From Tychonema litorale BBK16 (GTDB lineage Bacteria; Cyanobacteriota; Cyanobacteriia; Cyanobacteriales; Microcoleaceae): DNA of 7,145 nt. Positions within the stretch are counted from its first letter, which is position 1. Every line of letters starts with the position of its first letter. The notes under the pieces are model-generated. The model worked only from the letters and a program-made list of their open reading frames with translations, had not been told where the DNA came from and ran no database searches. Shown here piece by piece: positions 1 to 6,582 of this stretch. A program made the position numbers and the translations under genes. The stretch covers positions 23,598-30,742 of the forward strand of contig NZ_JAKJHX010000059.1 of assembly GCF_021648855.1 (NCBI RefSeq). Direction: 5' to 3'.

Positions 1-10
1 GATGGGAATT

Positions 11-45
11 GGTTACTGCTAATTGTTTATTCGTTACTTGTTGGT
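11..45. repeat. Degenerate heptad repeat, GTTACT-like
   Basis: This stretch can be read as five consecutive seven-base units: GGTTACT, GCTAATT, GTTTATT, CGTTACT, TGTTGGT. They share a G/C-x-T-x-A/T-x-T pattern but are strongly diverged. It lies just before the near-perfect CCCAATG heptamer array and has the same period, so it may be an older part of the same repeat tract. Cyanobacterial genomes commonly carry heptanucleotide arrays of this style; that statement is from memory. The phasing is suggestive only. Confidence 0.4.
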
Positions 46-52
46 GCGAATA

Positions 53-114
53 CCCAATGCCCAATGCCCAATGCCCAATGCCCAATGCCCAATTCCCAAT
101 TCCCAATTCCCAAT
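53..114. repeat. Tandem heptamer array (CCCAATG)5(CCCAATT)3 plus partial unit
   Basis: Eight full heptamers are directly visible: five CCCAATG units (53-87), three CCCAATT units (88-108), and a final partial CCCAAT (109-114). The sharp switch from a G to a T ending halfway through suggests two rounds of unit expansion. This is the short tandemly repeated heptanucleotide (STRR-like) type known from filamentous cyanobacteria. The array ends only two bases before the stop codon of the minus-strand cupin gene, so it forms the immediate 3' untranslated region of that transcript. Copy number is probably variable through replication slippage. Confidence 0.93.
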
Positions 115-116
115 AG

Positions 117-539
117 TTACTTTGCCTTAGATTCTGTACGAGCATAATCATCTTGAAATCTGACAATATCATCTTCTCCGAGATATTCGCCATTTTGCAC
201 TTCAATCAAAACCAACGGGATAACTCCCGGATTTTCCAGACGGTGATTGATGCACTGAGGAACATAGGTTGACTGATTTGTAAATAGAACTTCTTCGGTT
301 TCACCGCAAGTAACTTTTGCAGTACCAGAAACTACAATCCAGTGTTCGCTGCGGTGGTGGTGCATTTGCAGGCTGAGGCGATGTCCAGGGTTAACTTCTA
401 TACGTTTAATTTTATATCCTGGGCCTTCTTCAAGAGTTGTAAATGAACCCCAAGGACGTGTTTCTGTAGCGGTAATTCCGTTGATTCCAACAGGTGCATG
501 AAGAGTTAATGTTTGAGAAATTTCTTGAGTCTGAACCAT
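117..539 (-). CDS. Stand-alone type II phosphomannose isomerase-like cupin protein
   Basis: The 140-residue product matches the C-terminal cupin domain of bifunctional mannose-1-phosphate guanylyltransferase/phosphomannose isomerase (ManC/AlgA type II) without the nucleotidyltransferase half. Family hallmarks are RPWGSF at residues 28-33, the metal-binding cupin motif 1 from P51 to G72 ([12 protein letters not shown], with Q58, H60, H62 and E65 as likely ligands), the second motif around P94-H99 with HRLENPG at 99-105, and the closing [16 protein letters not shown] at 112-127. Proteins with this domain interconvert fructose-6-phosphate and mannose-6-phosphate on the route to GDP-mannose. For the short cyanobacterial form, catalysis is assumed, not proven. 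It is probably cytosolic: no signal peptide or membrane segment is seen. The ATG at 539 is fixed by a strong Shine-Dalgarno seven bases upstream. The gene is isolated, with no sugar-nucleotide genes beside it in the window. Confidence 0.9.
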   Translation of the reverse strand: MVQTQEISQTLTLHAPVGINGITATETRPWGSFTTLEEGPGYKIKRIEVNPGHRLSLQMHHHRSEHWIVVSGTAKVTCGETEEVLFTNQSTYVPQCINHRLENPGVIPLVLIEVQNGEYLGEDDIVRFQDDYARTESKAK

Positions 540-546
540 GTTTTTA

Positions 547-553
547 CTCCTTT
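547..553 (-). promoter_or_regulatory. Ribosome binding site of the cupin gene
   Basis: On the minus strand this reads AAAGGAG, followed by seven bases (TAAAAAC) and then the ATG at 539. It is the only strong Shine-Dalgarno sequence in the window and it decides the start of the cupin gene. Confidence 0.85.
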
Positions 554-686
554 AGGATTGCTGGTTTAAGTTTTTAGTGCAAAACGTTGGTTTTTGCGGG
601 TAGTGCACGGACGAGTTAGCGAACAGTACAGTTTTATTGATAATTCTGCTTAGCCCGATCGCACCGCCTTAACTACCATAGCAAAA

Positions 687-709
687 GTAACCTAGTGGTT
701 GTTACCTAG
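687..709. repeat. Direct/inverted repeat GTAACCTAG...GTTACCTAG
   Basis: GTAACCTAG (687-695) and GTTACCTAG (701-709) match at eight of nine positions with a 14-base period. GTAAC and GTTAC also form an inverted pair, with AACC-TAGT-GGTT nested inside. It lies between the CRP-like palindrome and the candidate -10 at 675-680, so it could be an operator, but no binding protein can be named. Confidence 0.4.
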
Positions 710-711
710 AA

Positions 712-727
712 TGTGATCTATTCCACA
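712..727. promoter_or_regulatory. Candidate CRP-type binding site
   Basis: TGTGA (712-716), six bases, then CCACA (723-727) match the CRP/SYCRP1 consensus TGTGA-N6-TCACA at nine of ten half-site positions. It lies about 173 bases upstream of the cupin start codon. If transcription begins just after the candidate -10 at 675-680, the site is centred near -52, which is not one of the classical class I or II spacings. A chance match is quite possible. Confidence 0.33.
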
Positions 728-766
728 AATCTACATCAAATCTTTATCTGCGGCGGCTGATTCTTT

Positions 767-796
767 ATTTAACGGGACATTTTACACTATTGTCAA
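767..796 (-). promoter_or_regulatory. Candidate sigma-70-type promoter for the cupin gene
   Basis: On the minus strand TTGACA (796-791) is a perfect -35, followed after 18 bases by TTAAAT (772-767), which matches four of six positions of TATAAT. The -35 lies at the edge of the dispersed hairpin repeat, so the perfect match may simply belong to the repeat. It would give a leader of about 220 bases. Confidence 0.25.
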
Positions 797-864
797 GAAC
801 AGGCTTTTCGGCCTGTTCCACAAAGAGTAATTTTTATTGTGGAGTAGGCTTATAGCCCGCCCGC
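797..864. repeat. Dispersed cyanobacterial hairpin repeat
   Basis: Three nested palindromes are visible. GAACAGGC (797-804) pairs with GCCTGTTC (811-818) around a six-base loop. CCACAA (818-823) pairs with TTGTGG (837-842). GGCT (847-850) pairs with AGCC (854-857), followed by GCCCGCCCGC (855-864). This arrangement of C/G-rich hairpins linked by CCACAA...TTGTGG resembles a high-copy intergenic repeat I recall from Oscillatoriales genomes. It ends exactly at the stop codon of the decayed frame at 865-1044, so it could act as a minus-strand transcript barrier or be a marker of insertion. Confidence 0.65.
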
Positions 865-1044
865 TTATTGAGAATACTGCTGCAAGATTGCTATCACCTC
901 TTGATAGAAAGGCAGCCCTTGACTCTGGCTATCGCTAGCGGTGGCGATGATTCCCAAGGTTTCGATCGGGGAGTACCGCGCCGCATCTACAATCAAATCG
1001 AGGAGGGGATGAATCCCGGAATCATGCTGTTGGGCGATTGCGTG
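865..1044 (-). pseudogene. 3' fragment of an unrecognised protein gene
   Basis: Reading the minus strand in the frame ending with TAA at 865-867, an open stretch of 59 codons runs from just after an in-frame TGA (1047-1045). Its translation includes IHPLLDLIVDAARYSPIETL and then LPFYQEVIAILQQYSQ at the end. This amphipathic, protein-like composition and the absence of a start codon of its own suggest the C-terminal tail of another gene, now joined to the broken DUF5615 gene, which overlaps it by 23 bases in another frame. I do not recognise the family. It could also be a chance open frame. Confidence 0.42.
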
Positions 1045-1210
1045 TCAAAACCGTTCGGTTATTGCTAGCAGCAAAAGCTAACACATCTTCGTCAGGAATT
1101 TGAAGATTTGCATTTCCTGCTTCCCTCGCTGTTAATACATCGTGACCTAAAGCCCGCAGTAATTCTACGACTGCTAGTGGGAAGTTTTCGTCTGTGTAAA
1201 AACGTGCCAA
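1022..1210 (-). pseudogene. Truncated DUF5615 PIN-like toxin gene
   Basis: The 62 residues begin MARFYTDENFPLAVVELL and continue through AREAGNANLQIPDEDVLAFA to NRTVLTRNR, which is the N-terminal half of DUF5615 (PF18480/COG4634) proteins, PIN-fold predicted nucleases of toxin-antitoxin-like pairs. D7 and E8 are the conserved N-terminal acidic pair. Full members are about 110-120 residues and continue after the LTxNR strand with a DF-containing helix and an HAGIIV strand. Here the frame ends with PTA and TGA, and neither shifted frame restores the missing half, so a deletion or replacement is more likely than a simple frameshift. The start is TTG, three bases after the DUF433 stop, implying translational coupling. 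The loss of the C-terminal acidic residues suggests the nuclease is inactive. Confidence 0.8.
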
Positions 1211-1213
1211 CTT

Positions 1214-1561
1214 TTAATAAACCTCGCTTTCTTCCATAACTTCATCATTTTCTCTAATTGCCTGTTCAATTTCCTCTGGGTAAGCATCGGTATAAGCCCA
1301 CGCATTTACCAAATCAGCGGCGGTCAAATCGGGAAATGATTCTAGGATGATAGCATCGGAAGCACCTAAACGTCGATCGCACACCAGCGACCAAACTGGT
1401 ATCCGAGTATTGCCAATACAAGCATCGCCTCCGCACACGCCAGGAGTCTTTTTAATCCCTAGGGAACCGTTGGTTAAAGTCTGAGTTAGAATACTGATCA
1501 GTTTAGCTTTATCGACCAGATTTAAGATTGAGACTTGAGTTTCCAATTCTTGTATAGTCAT
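1214..1561 (-). CDS. DUF433 family antitoxin-like protein
   Basis: The 115-residue product contains the DUF433 core (PF04255, COG2442, predicted antitoxin component): GIKKTPGVCGGDACIGNTRI at residues 35-54, then PVWSLVCDRRLGASD, FPDLTAADLVNAWAY and a closing acidic helix (PEEIEQAIRENDE). The N-terminal helix MTIQELETQV is usual for this subgroup. I chose ATG 1561 over an in-frame ATG at 1618 because the extra 19 residues are not typical of the family and contain a perfect TATAAT (1598-1603) whose transcript would start downstream of 1618. No clear Shine-Dalgarno precedes 1561. The gene is followed after three bases by the DUF5615 partner, the normal antitoxin-toxin order, but that partner is broken. 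The antitoxin may thus be an orphan. Function as an antitoxin is inferred from the family, not from this sequence. Confidence 0.87.
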   Translation of the reverse strand: MTIQELETQVSILNLVDKAKLISILTQTLTNGSLGIKKTPGVCGGDACIGNTRIPVWSLVCDRRLGASDAIILESFPDLTAADLVNAWAYTDAYPEEIEQAIRENDEVMEESEVY

Positions 1562-1597
1562 AAATAAGTGCGATCGGTCGGATCTGACATTATTTAG

Positions 1598-1603
1598 ATT
1601 ATA
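1598..1603 (-). promoter_or_regulatory. Candidate -10 box of the DUF433 gene
   Basis: TATAAT on the minus strand is a perfect -10 hexamer lying 36 bases before ATG 1561. No good -35 is seen 16-18 bases further upstream (the 17-base spacing gives CATAAA). Its position inside the longer alternative reading frame argues for the shorter DUF433 protein. Confidence 0.42.
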
Positions 1604-1637
1604 GCCAATTCGCGCCATATTTTATGCTGCTTCATTT

Positions 1638-1742
1638 CTAGTATTCCAGAAGTGTTTGTACTGGAACTCTAGTAAAAGTAAAGACTGGGATGCCACCCAT
1701 AGTCTCAGGAGATACATTAATAATTTTAGGGTCTTTCAGCAT
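1638..1742 (-). pseudogene. Fossil DUF433 antitoxin gene fragment
   Basis: A 34-codon frame starts MLKDPKIINVSPETMGGIPV and ends RVPVQTLLEY before TAG. This matches the N-terminal half of the short DUF433 class, whose usual form runs DPxIxxSPEIMGGTPVFxGTRVPVQTLLDYLEAG and continues for roughly 35 more residues (from memory of the family). Here the protein stops right after LLEY, and the GTRVP motif is altered to FTRVP, losing a conserved glycine. It lies directly upstream of the intact DUF433 gene on the same strand and belongs to a different subgroup, so it looks like the remnant of a separate module, not a duplication of its neighbour. It is probably non-functional. Confidence 0.68.
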
Positions 1743-1833
1743 AAATATTTAGACCTTCGGGTTCCATAGTTAACTCATCAGTTGTAACTATTTTTGCACG
1801 CTCGATCGCACAAGCTTTGATTCTTTCCTGCAT
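1726..1833 (-). other. Short unexplained open frame (35 codons)
   Basis: ATG at 1833 opens a 35-residue frame (MQERIKACAIERAKIVTTDE, then LTMEPEGLNIYAERP) ending at TAA 1726, overlapping the start of the DUF433 fossil by 17 bases in another frame. The residues look protein-like, but I do not recognise a family and there is no Shine-Dalgarno. It may be another gene remnant or chance. Confidence 0.25.
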
Positions 1834-1846
1834 CTACCTAATGCAG
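1828..1846. promoter_or_regulatory. Inverted repeat upstream of the gltB -10
   Basis: CTGCAT (1828-1833) and ATGCAG (1841-1846) form a perfect six-base dyad with a seven-base centre. It covers the place where the -35 of the candidate gltB promoter would be, eleven bases before TATAAT. This is the position expected for an operator or activator site replacing a missing -35. No regulator is identifiable from the sequence. Confidence 0.4.
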
Positions 1847-1856
1847 TAGATCCAAC

Positions 1857-1862
1857 TATAAT
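1857..1862 (+). promoter_or_regulatory. Candidate -10 box of gltB
   Basis: TATAAT is a perfect -10 hexamer 78 bases before the gltB ATG, predicting a leader of roughly 70 bases. The -35 position (CTACCT) does not resemble TTGACA and is occupied by the dyad at 1828-1846, so activation by a bound regulator is plausible. A GTA-N8-TAT sequence (1846-1859) is one base short of the NtcA consensus but overlaps the -10, the wrong place for an activator. Confidence 0.45.
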
Positions 1863-1940
1863 ACATCATACTAGACCGATCGCCATCCCACGCTCAACTC
1901 TAGATCAACATATTTTAACCACTTTGAGAGACACATCAAA

Positions 1941-4900
1941 ATGAACAACCACGGACTGCCACAAAAGCAAGGCCTGTACGATCCACAGTTCGAGCACGAC
2001 GCTTGCGGAGTCGGATTTATTGTACACGTCAAAGGTAACAAATCTCACGAAATAGTCGAACAGGCGCTGACAATCCTGCTGAACCTCGACCACCGGGGCG
2101 CCTGTGGCTGCGAAGCCAACACCGGAGACGGCGCGGGGATTTTGATGCAAGTGCCCCACAAGTTTCTCAAGAAGGTAGCAGCAGCCGAAAACATCGAACT
2201 TCCCGCAGCCGGAGAGTACGGGGTTGGTGCGATTTACTCATCGCGCGATCGGACTCAACGGGAAAACGGCAAACGCATCTTCGCGGAAATCGCTGCGGAA
2301 GAAGGCTGTCCCGTGCTAGGTTGGCGCGAAGTTCCCACTGATAACTCCTCCTTGGGTGATACCGCCAAAGCTAGCGAACCCTTGATGCAGCAAGTGTTCC
2401 TGGCCCGCCCCGCAGGTATGGATGAAGCGGGTTTTGAACGCAAACTCTACGTGATCCGCAAACGCGCGCACAATGCGATCCGCCGGACAGACAAAGATCC
2501 GTACTGGTATAATTCTACGCTGTCATGCCGGACGATCGTCTACAAGGGAATGCTGATGCCCGTGCAAGTCGGAGATTACTATCCCGAACTGCACGACCCC
2601 GATATGGAAAGCGCTCTAGCACTGGTTCACTCGCGCTTCAGCACCAATACTTTTCCGAGTTGGGAACGATCGCACCCTTACCGCTACATCGCCCACAATG
2701 GCGAAATTAACACCATGCGCGGCAACATCAATTGGATGAACGCGCGGCAATCGATGTTCGAGTCAGAACTCTTCGGCGATGATTTAAAGAAAATCCCCAA
2801 TTTAATCAATGTCGAAGGTAGTGACTCAACTATCTTTGACAATGCTTTGGAATTGCTGTATTTGGCCGGGCGTTCTTTGCCTCACGCCGTAATGATGATG
2901 ATTCCTGAACCTTGGACAGCCCATGAGTCGATGAGTGACGAGAAAAAGGCTTTCTACGAATACCATTCTTGCTTGATGGAACCTTGGGATGGGCCTGCTT
3001 CGATCGCCTTTACGGATGGTACATCGATCGGCGCTGTGCTCGATCGCAATGGTTTGCGTCCTTCCCGCTATTGCATCACCAAAGATGACTTAGTAATTAT
3101 GGCATCGGAAGCGGGAGTTTTGCCGATCGCGCCGGAACGAATTCTCTCAAAAGGCCGTTTGCAACCAGGCCGGATGTTCCTAGTAAATACAGCAGAAGGC
3201 CGCATCGTTTCTGATGACGAAATTAAACATCAAATCGCTTCGGAACATCCGTATCGCGAGTGGATTGACCAGCACATGGTCGAGATTGCCAAGCTACCGG
3301 ATGCTACGGAAGTTACAGAATCCAACCCAGTGCCTTTATTGCAGCAACAAATGGCTTTTGGCTACACCTTTGAAGAACTGCGGTTGCTGTTAGCGCCGAT
3401 GGCAAAAGATGGAGTGGAAGCTGTCGGTGCGATGGGCGCGGATACGCCACTTGCTGTTTTGTCGAACAGGCAAAAACTGCTTTACGAATATTTCCAGCAA
3501 CTGTTCGCCCAAGTGACGAATCCGCCGATTGATTCGATCCGTGAAGAGATTGTCACTTCTGCTGAAACGACAATTGGTTCTGAACGCAATTTGCTGAAGC
3601 CGGAACCAGAAAGCTGTCATTTAATTGAACTGAAAACACCAATTCTCAGCAATGAAGAACTAGCGAAACTTAAACACGTTTCCCAAGGTAATTTCAAGTC
3701 GATTACGATACCAATTTTGTTCGACCCCAAAACTGGTGTAAAAGGTTTGGAACAAGCCTTAGAAGATGTGTTTGCAGCAGCAGACAGTGCGATCGCCTCT
3801 GGGGTGAATATTATCATTTTGTGCGATCGGGGAATCGATGCCGAAAACGCTCCGATTCCCGCGCTGCTAGCAGTTGCAGGCCTGCACCACCACCTGATCC
3901 GCCAAGGTACGCGGACACGGGCGGGATTGGTGCTCGAATCCGGGGAACCGCGCGAAGTACATCACTTTGCGACTTTAATCGGCTACGGTTGCGGTGCGAT
4001 CAATCCGTATTTAGCCTTTGAGACGATCGCAGATTCGATCCGGGAAGGTTTGCTGGTAAATGTTGATACCAAGACAGCTTGCAAAAACTACGTGAAAGCC
4101 GCAACCAAAGGCGTGACCAAGGTTGCGTCGAAAATTGGGATTTCCACAATTCAAAGTTACCGTGGTGCCCAGATATTTGAGGCGATCGGCTTAAACAAAT
4201 CCGTAGTCGATAAATACTTCACTTGGACAGCATCGCGAATTGCCGGAGTAGACCTCGAAGTCATCGCCCAAGAAGCGATTTTACGTCATACCCACGCATT
4301 TCCCGATCGCCCTTCCAGCGGACACACTCTCGATGTCGGCGGCGAATATCAATGGCGCAAGGAAGGTGAAGCCCACTTGTTCAGCCCGCAAACCATCCAC
4401 GCCCTGCAAAAAGCCGTGCGCGAAGGAAGTTATCCACTTTTCAAACAGTATTCCGGGCTGGTTAACGAACAAAGTCAACAGCATTTTACCCTGCGCGGTT
4501 TGCTGGAATTCAAGCAGCGAGAATCGATTCCGATTGAGGAAGTTGAACCAATCGAATCTATTATCAAACGCTTCAAAACTGGGGCGATGAGTTATGGTTC
4601 CATTTCCCAAGAAGCCCACGAATCTTTAGCCGTAGCCATGAATCGCATTGGTGGCAAATCGAACACTGGTGAAGGCGGCGAAGATCCCGATCGCTATACT
4701 TGGACAAACGATCGCGGTGACTCAAAAAACAGTGCGATCAAACAAGTTGCTTCCGGGCGTTTCGGCGTTACCAGCTTGTACCTTTCCCAAGCGAAGGAGC
4801 TCCAAATCAAGATGGCGCAAGGGGCAAAACCCGGAGAAGGCGGACAGTTACCAGGTAAAAAAGTATACCCGTGGATTGCGAAAGTACGGCACTCAACTCC

Positions 4901-6527
4901 CGGTGTAGGCTTGATTTCGCCGCCGCCTCACCACGACATTTATTCGATCGAGGATTTGGCAGAATTGATTCACGACTTGAAAAATGCCAACCGGGAAGCG
5001 CGGATTAGCGTCAAATTAGTGTCGGAAGTCGGAGTTGGGACGATCGCAGCCGGTGTCGCCAAAGCCCACGCCGATGTGGTGCTCATCTCCGGCTACGACG
5101 GCGGTACAGGCGCGTCACCGCAAACTTCGATCAAACACTGCGGATTACCTTGGGAGTTGGGATTGGCGGAAACTCACCAAACCCTGGTACTCAACAATCT
5201 CCGCAGCCGAATTGCCGTGGAAACCGACGGACAACTCAAAACCGGCCGCGATGTAGCAATTGCCGCACTGCTTGGTGCAGAAGAATTCGGTTTTGCCACC
5301 GCGCCGCTGGTGACTTTGGGCTGCATCATGATGCGCGTGTGCCATCAGAACACTTGCCCTGTGGGCGTTGCTACCCAAGATCCTCTGTTGCGGAAAAACT
5401 TTACTGGCGATCCCGATCACACGGTAAACTTTATGACATTCATCGCCCAAGAAGTCCGCGAAATCATGGCGCAGTTGGGCTTCCGCACGCTGAATGAAAT
5501 GGTGGGGCGCACCGATGTTTTGGAAGCGCAACAAGCGGTAGAACATTGGAAGGCTAAGGGTTTGGACTTCTCGAACATCCTGTATCAGCCGGAAGTGGGT
5601 GCGGATGTTGGGCGCTATTGTCAGATGCCGCAGGATCACGGTTTGGAAAAGTCGATCGACCTTAGTGTACTGCTGGATTTGTGCAAAGGTGCGATCGAAC
5701 ACGGCGAAAAAGTCAAAGCCACTCTCCCAATCACCAACGTCAACCGCGTTGTCGGCACAATTCTCGGCAACGAAATCACCAAACGCCACTGGGAAGGCTT
5801 ACCCGATGATACCGTGCACCTGCACTTCCAAGGCAGCGCCGGACAAAGCTTTGGCGCATTCGTACCCAAGGGAGTCACCCTAGAGCTCGAAGGCGAAGCC
5901 AACGACTATTTGGGCAAAGGCCTCAGCGGCGGCAAAATCGTACTGTACCCATCGGCAGCTTCTACCTTTATCGCAGAAGAAAACGTCATTGCGGGTAACG
6001 TGGCGCTTTACGGAGCGACATCTGGCGAGGTTTTCATCCGAGGGATGGCGGGCGAACGTTTTGGGGTGCGTAACTCCGGCGTTAACACAGTAGTCGAGGG
6101 TGTCGGCGATCACGGTTGCGAGTACATGACTGGCGGCAAAGTTGTAGTTTTGGGTGCCACCGGGCGCAATTTTGCAGCGGGAATGAGTGGCGGCGTTGCT
6201 TACATTTTGGATGAAGCGGGAGATTTTGCGACTCGCTGCAATATGTCGATGGTGGCGCTGGAAAAACTGGAGGATGCTGAGGAAATTGCAGATTTGCGGG
6301 AGTTAATTCAGACTCATTTTGATTTGACTGGAAGTGCGATCGCATCGAAGGTTTTGGCAAATTGGGATGCGATGGTGCCGGTGTTTGTGAAGGTGATGCC
6401 GCGGGATTATAAGCGGGTGTTGCAGGCAATCAAAAGGGCGATCGCTGCGGGTTTAAGCGGTGATGATGCGCTGACGGCGGCTTTTGAAGAAAATGCTCGC
6501 GACGTGGCCCGGATTGGCGGTAGCTAG
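1941..6527 (+). CDS. gltB: Glutamate synthase large (alpha) subunit, NAD(P)H type
   Basis: GltB makes two glutamates from glutamine and 2-oxoglutarate, the GOGAT step of ammonium assimilation in the cytosol. The 1528 residues show the full family layout. A 21-residue propeptide precedes catalytic Cys22 (HDACGVGF). The class II glutamine amidotransferase domain runs to about 430, with R232 in RFSTNT and N253-G254 in HNGEINT. A central domain follows at about 460-785. The FMN/2-oxoglutarate synthase domain covers about 870-1190 ([53 protein letters not shown]). 3Fe-4S ligands are C1128, C1134 and C1139 (C-x5-C-x4-C). The glycine-rich beta-helix lies at about 1295-1425. Between GGED (912-915) and NSAIKQ (930) only a short linker is present, whereas ferredoxin-dependent enzymes have a longer insertion there, so I assign the NAD(P)H type. 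This needs a GltD beta subunit, absent here. The start is fixed by the short conserved propeptide; the ribosome site is weak. The gene appears monocistronic and intact. Confidence 0.96.
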   Translation: MNNHGLPQKQGLYDPQFEHDACGVGFIVHVKGNKSHEIVEQALTILLNLDHRGACGCEANTGDGAGILMQVPHKFLKKVAAAENIELPAAGEYGVGAIYSSRDRTQRENGKRIFAEIAAEEGCPVLGWREVPTDNSSLGDTAKASEPLMQQVFLARPAGMDEAGFERKLYVIRKRAHNAIRRTDKDPYWYNSTLSCRTIVYKGMLMPVQVGDYYPELHDPDMESALALVHSRFSTNTFPSWERSHPYRYIAHNGEINTMRGNINWMNARQSMFESELFGDDLKKIPNLINVEGSDSTIFDNALELLYLAGRSLPHAVMMMIPEPWTAHESMSDEKKAFYEYHSCLMEPWDGPASIAFTDGTSIGAVLDRNGLRPSRYCITKDDLVIMASEAGVLPIAPERILSKGRLQPGRMFLVNTAEGRIVSDDEIKHQIASEHPYREWIDQHMVEIAKLPDATEVTESNPVPLLQQQMAFGYTFEELRLLLAPMAKDGVEAVGAMGADTPLAVLSNRQKLLYEYFQQLFAQVTNPPIDSIREEIVTSAETTIGSERNLLKPEPESCHLIELKTPILSNEELAKLKHVSQGNFKSITIPILFDPKTGVKGLEQALEDVFAAADSAIASGVNIIILCDRGIDAENAPIPALLAVAGLHHHLIRQGTRTRAGLVLESGEPREVHHFATLIGYGCGAINPYLAFETIADSIREGLLVNVDTKTACKNYVKAATKGVTKVASKIGISTIQSYRGAQIFEAIGLNKSVVDKYFTWTASRIAGVDLEVIAQEAILRHTHAFPDRPSSGHTLDVGGEYQWRKEGEAHLFSPQTIHALQKAVREGSYPLFKQYSGLVNEQSQQHFTLRGLLEFKQRESIPIEEVEPIESIIKRFKTGAMSYGSISQEAHESLAVAMNRIGGKSNTGEGGEDPDRYTWTNDRGDSKNSAIKQVASGRFGVTSLYLSQAKELQIKMAQGAKPGEGGQLPGKKVYPWIAKVRHSTPGVGLISPPPHHDIYSIEDLAELIHDLKNANREARISVKLVSEVGVGTIAAGVAKAHADVVLISGYDGGTGASPQTSIKHCGLPWELGLAETHQTLVLNNLRSRIAVETDGQLKTGRDVAIAALLGAEEFGFATAPLVTLGCIMMRVCHQNTCPVGVATQDPLLRKNFTGDPDHTVNFMTFIAQEVREIMAQLGFRTLNEMVGRTDVLEAQQAVEHWKAKGLDFSNILYQPEVGADVGRYCQMPQDHGLEKSIDLSVLLDLCKGAIEHGEKVKATLPITNVNRVVGTILGNEITKRHWEGLPDDTVHLHFQGSAGQSFGAFVPKGVTLELEGEANDYLGKGLSGGKIVLYPSAASTFIAEENVIAGNVALYGATSGEVFIRGMAGERFGVRNSGVNTVVEGVGDHGCEYMTGGKVVVLGATGRNFAAGMSGGVAYILDEAGDFATRCNMSMVALEKLEDAEEIADLRELIQTHFDLTGSAIASKVLANWDAMVPVFVKVMPRDYKRVLQAIKRAIAAGLSGDDALTAAFEENARDVARIGGS

Positions 6528-6544
6528 GGTTCTGCGTTAGAATT

Positions 6545-6570
6545 CTACTCATGTAGCAAGGGGCTTTTTT
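6545..6570 (+). terminator. Weak candidate gltB terminator
   Basis: Eighteen bases after the gltB stop, CTAC (6545-6548) pairs with GTAG (6553-6556) around TCAT. A G-run and then six T residues (6565-6570) follow, and AGC/GCT can form a small alternative stem just before the T-run. The stems are only three to four base pairs, so efficiency is doubtful. The larger hairpin element from 6583 may do the real work of stopping or protecting the transcript. Confidence 0.33.
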
Positions 6571-6582
6571 GTTTGTATCGAG

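Larger units (their letters stand above)
540..864. other. Intergenic region upstream of the cupin gene
   Basis: I see no convincing gene in this 325-base stretch. It holds the ribosome binding site of the cupin gene, a possible extended -10 on the minus strand (TGC then TATGGT, hexamer at 675-680), a direct/inverted repeat at 687-709, a CRP-like palindrome at 712-727, a second promoter candidate at 767-796, and a cyanobacterial dispersed hairpin repeat from 791. All are oriented or placed in a way compatible with control of the minus-strand cupin gene. The right end also abuts the tail of the decayed reading frame at 865-1044. Confidence 0.7.

Noticed and set aside
868..1068. A 66-codon plus-strand frame over the decayed toxin region
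   Set aside because: It is the complement of the DUF5615 end and the 865-1044 frame, with no ribosome site and no recognisable motif.
1561..1618. N-terminal extension MARIGYNLNN of the DUF433 gene
   Set aside because: It is not typical of the family and includes a perfect -10 hexamer; the start at 1561 is preferred, though not proven.
1846..1859. NtcA-like site GTA-N8-TAT before gltB
   Set aside because: It misses the final base of GTA-N8-TAC and overlaps the -10 box, not the -41 region where NtcA activates.
5145..5789. A 214-codon open frame on the minus strand opposite gltB
   Set aside because: It lies wholly within the conserved FMN domain and following region of gltB on the other strand and shows no recognisable domain; long antisense frames are common in genes of this codon use.
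6520..6562. Near-repeat GTAGCTAGGG / GTAGCAAGGG around the gltB stop
   Set aside because: Nine of ten bases match, but the pair is short, spans the stop codon and forms no structure; probably chance.
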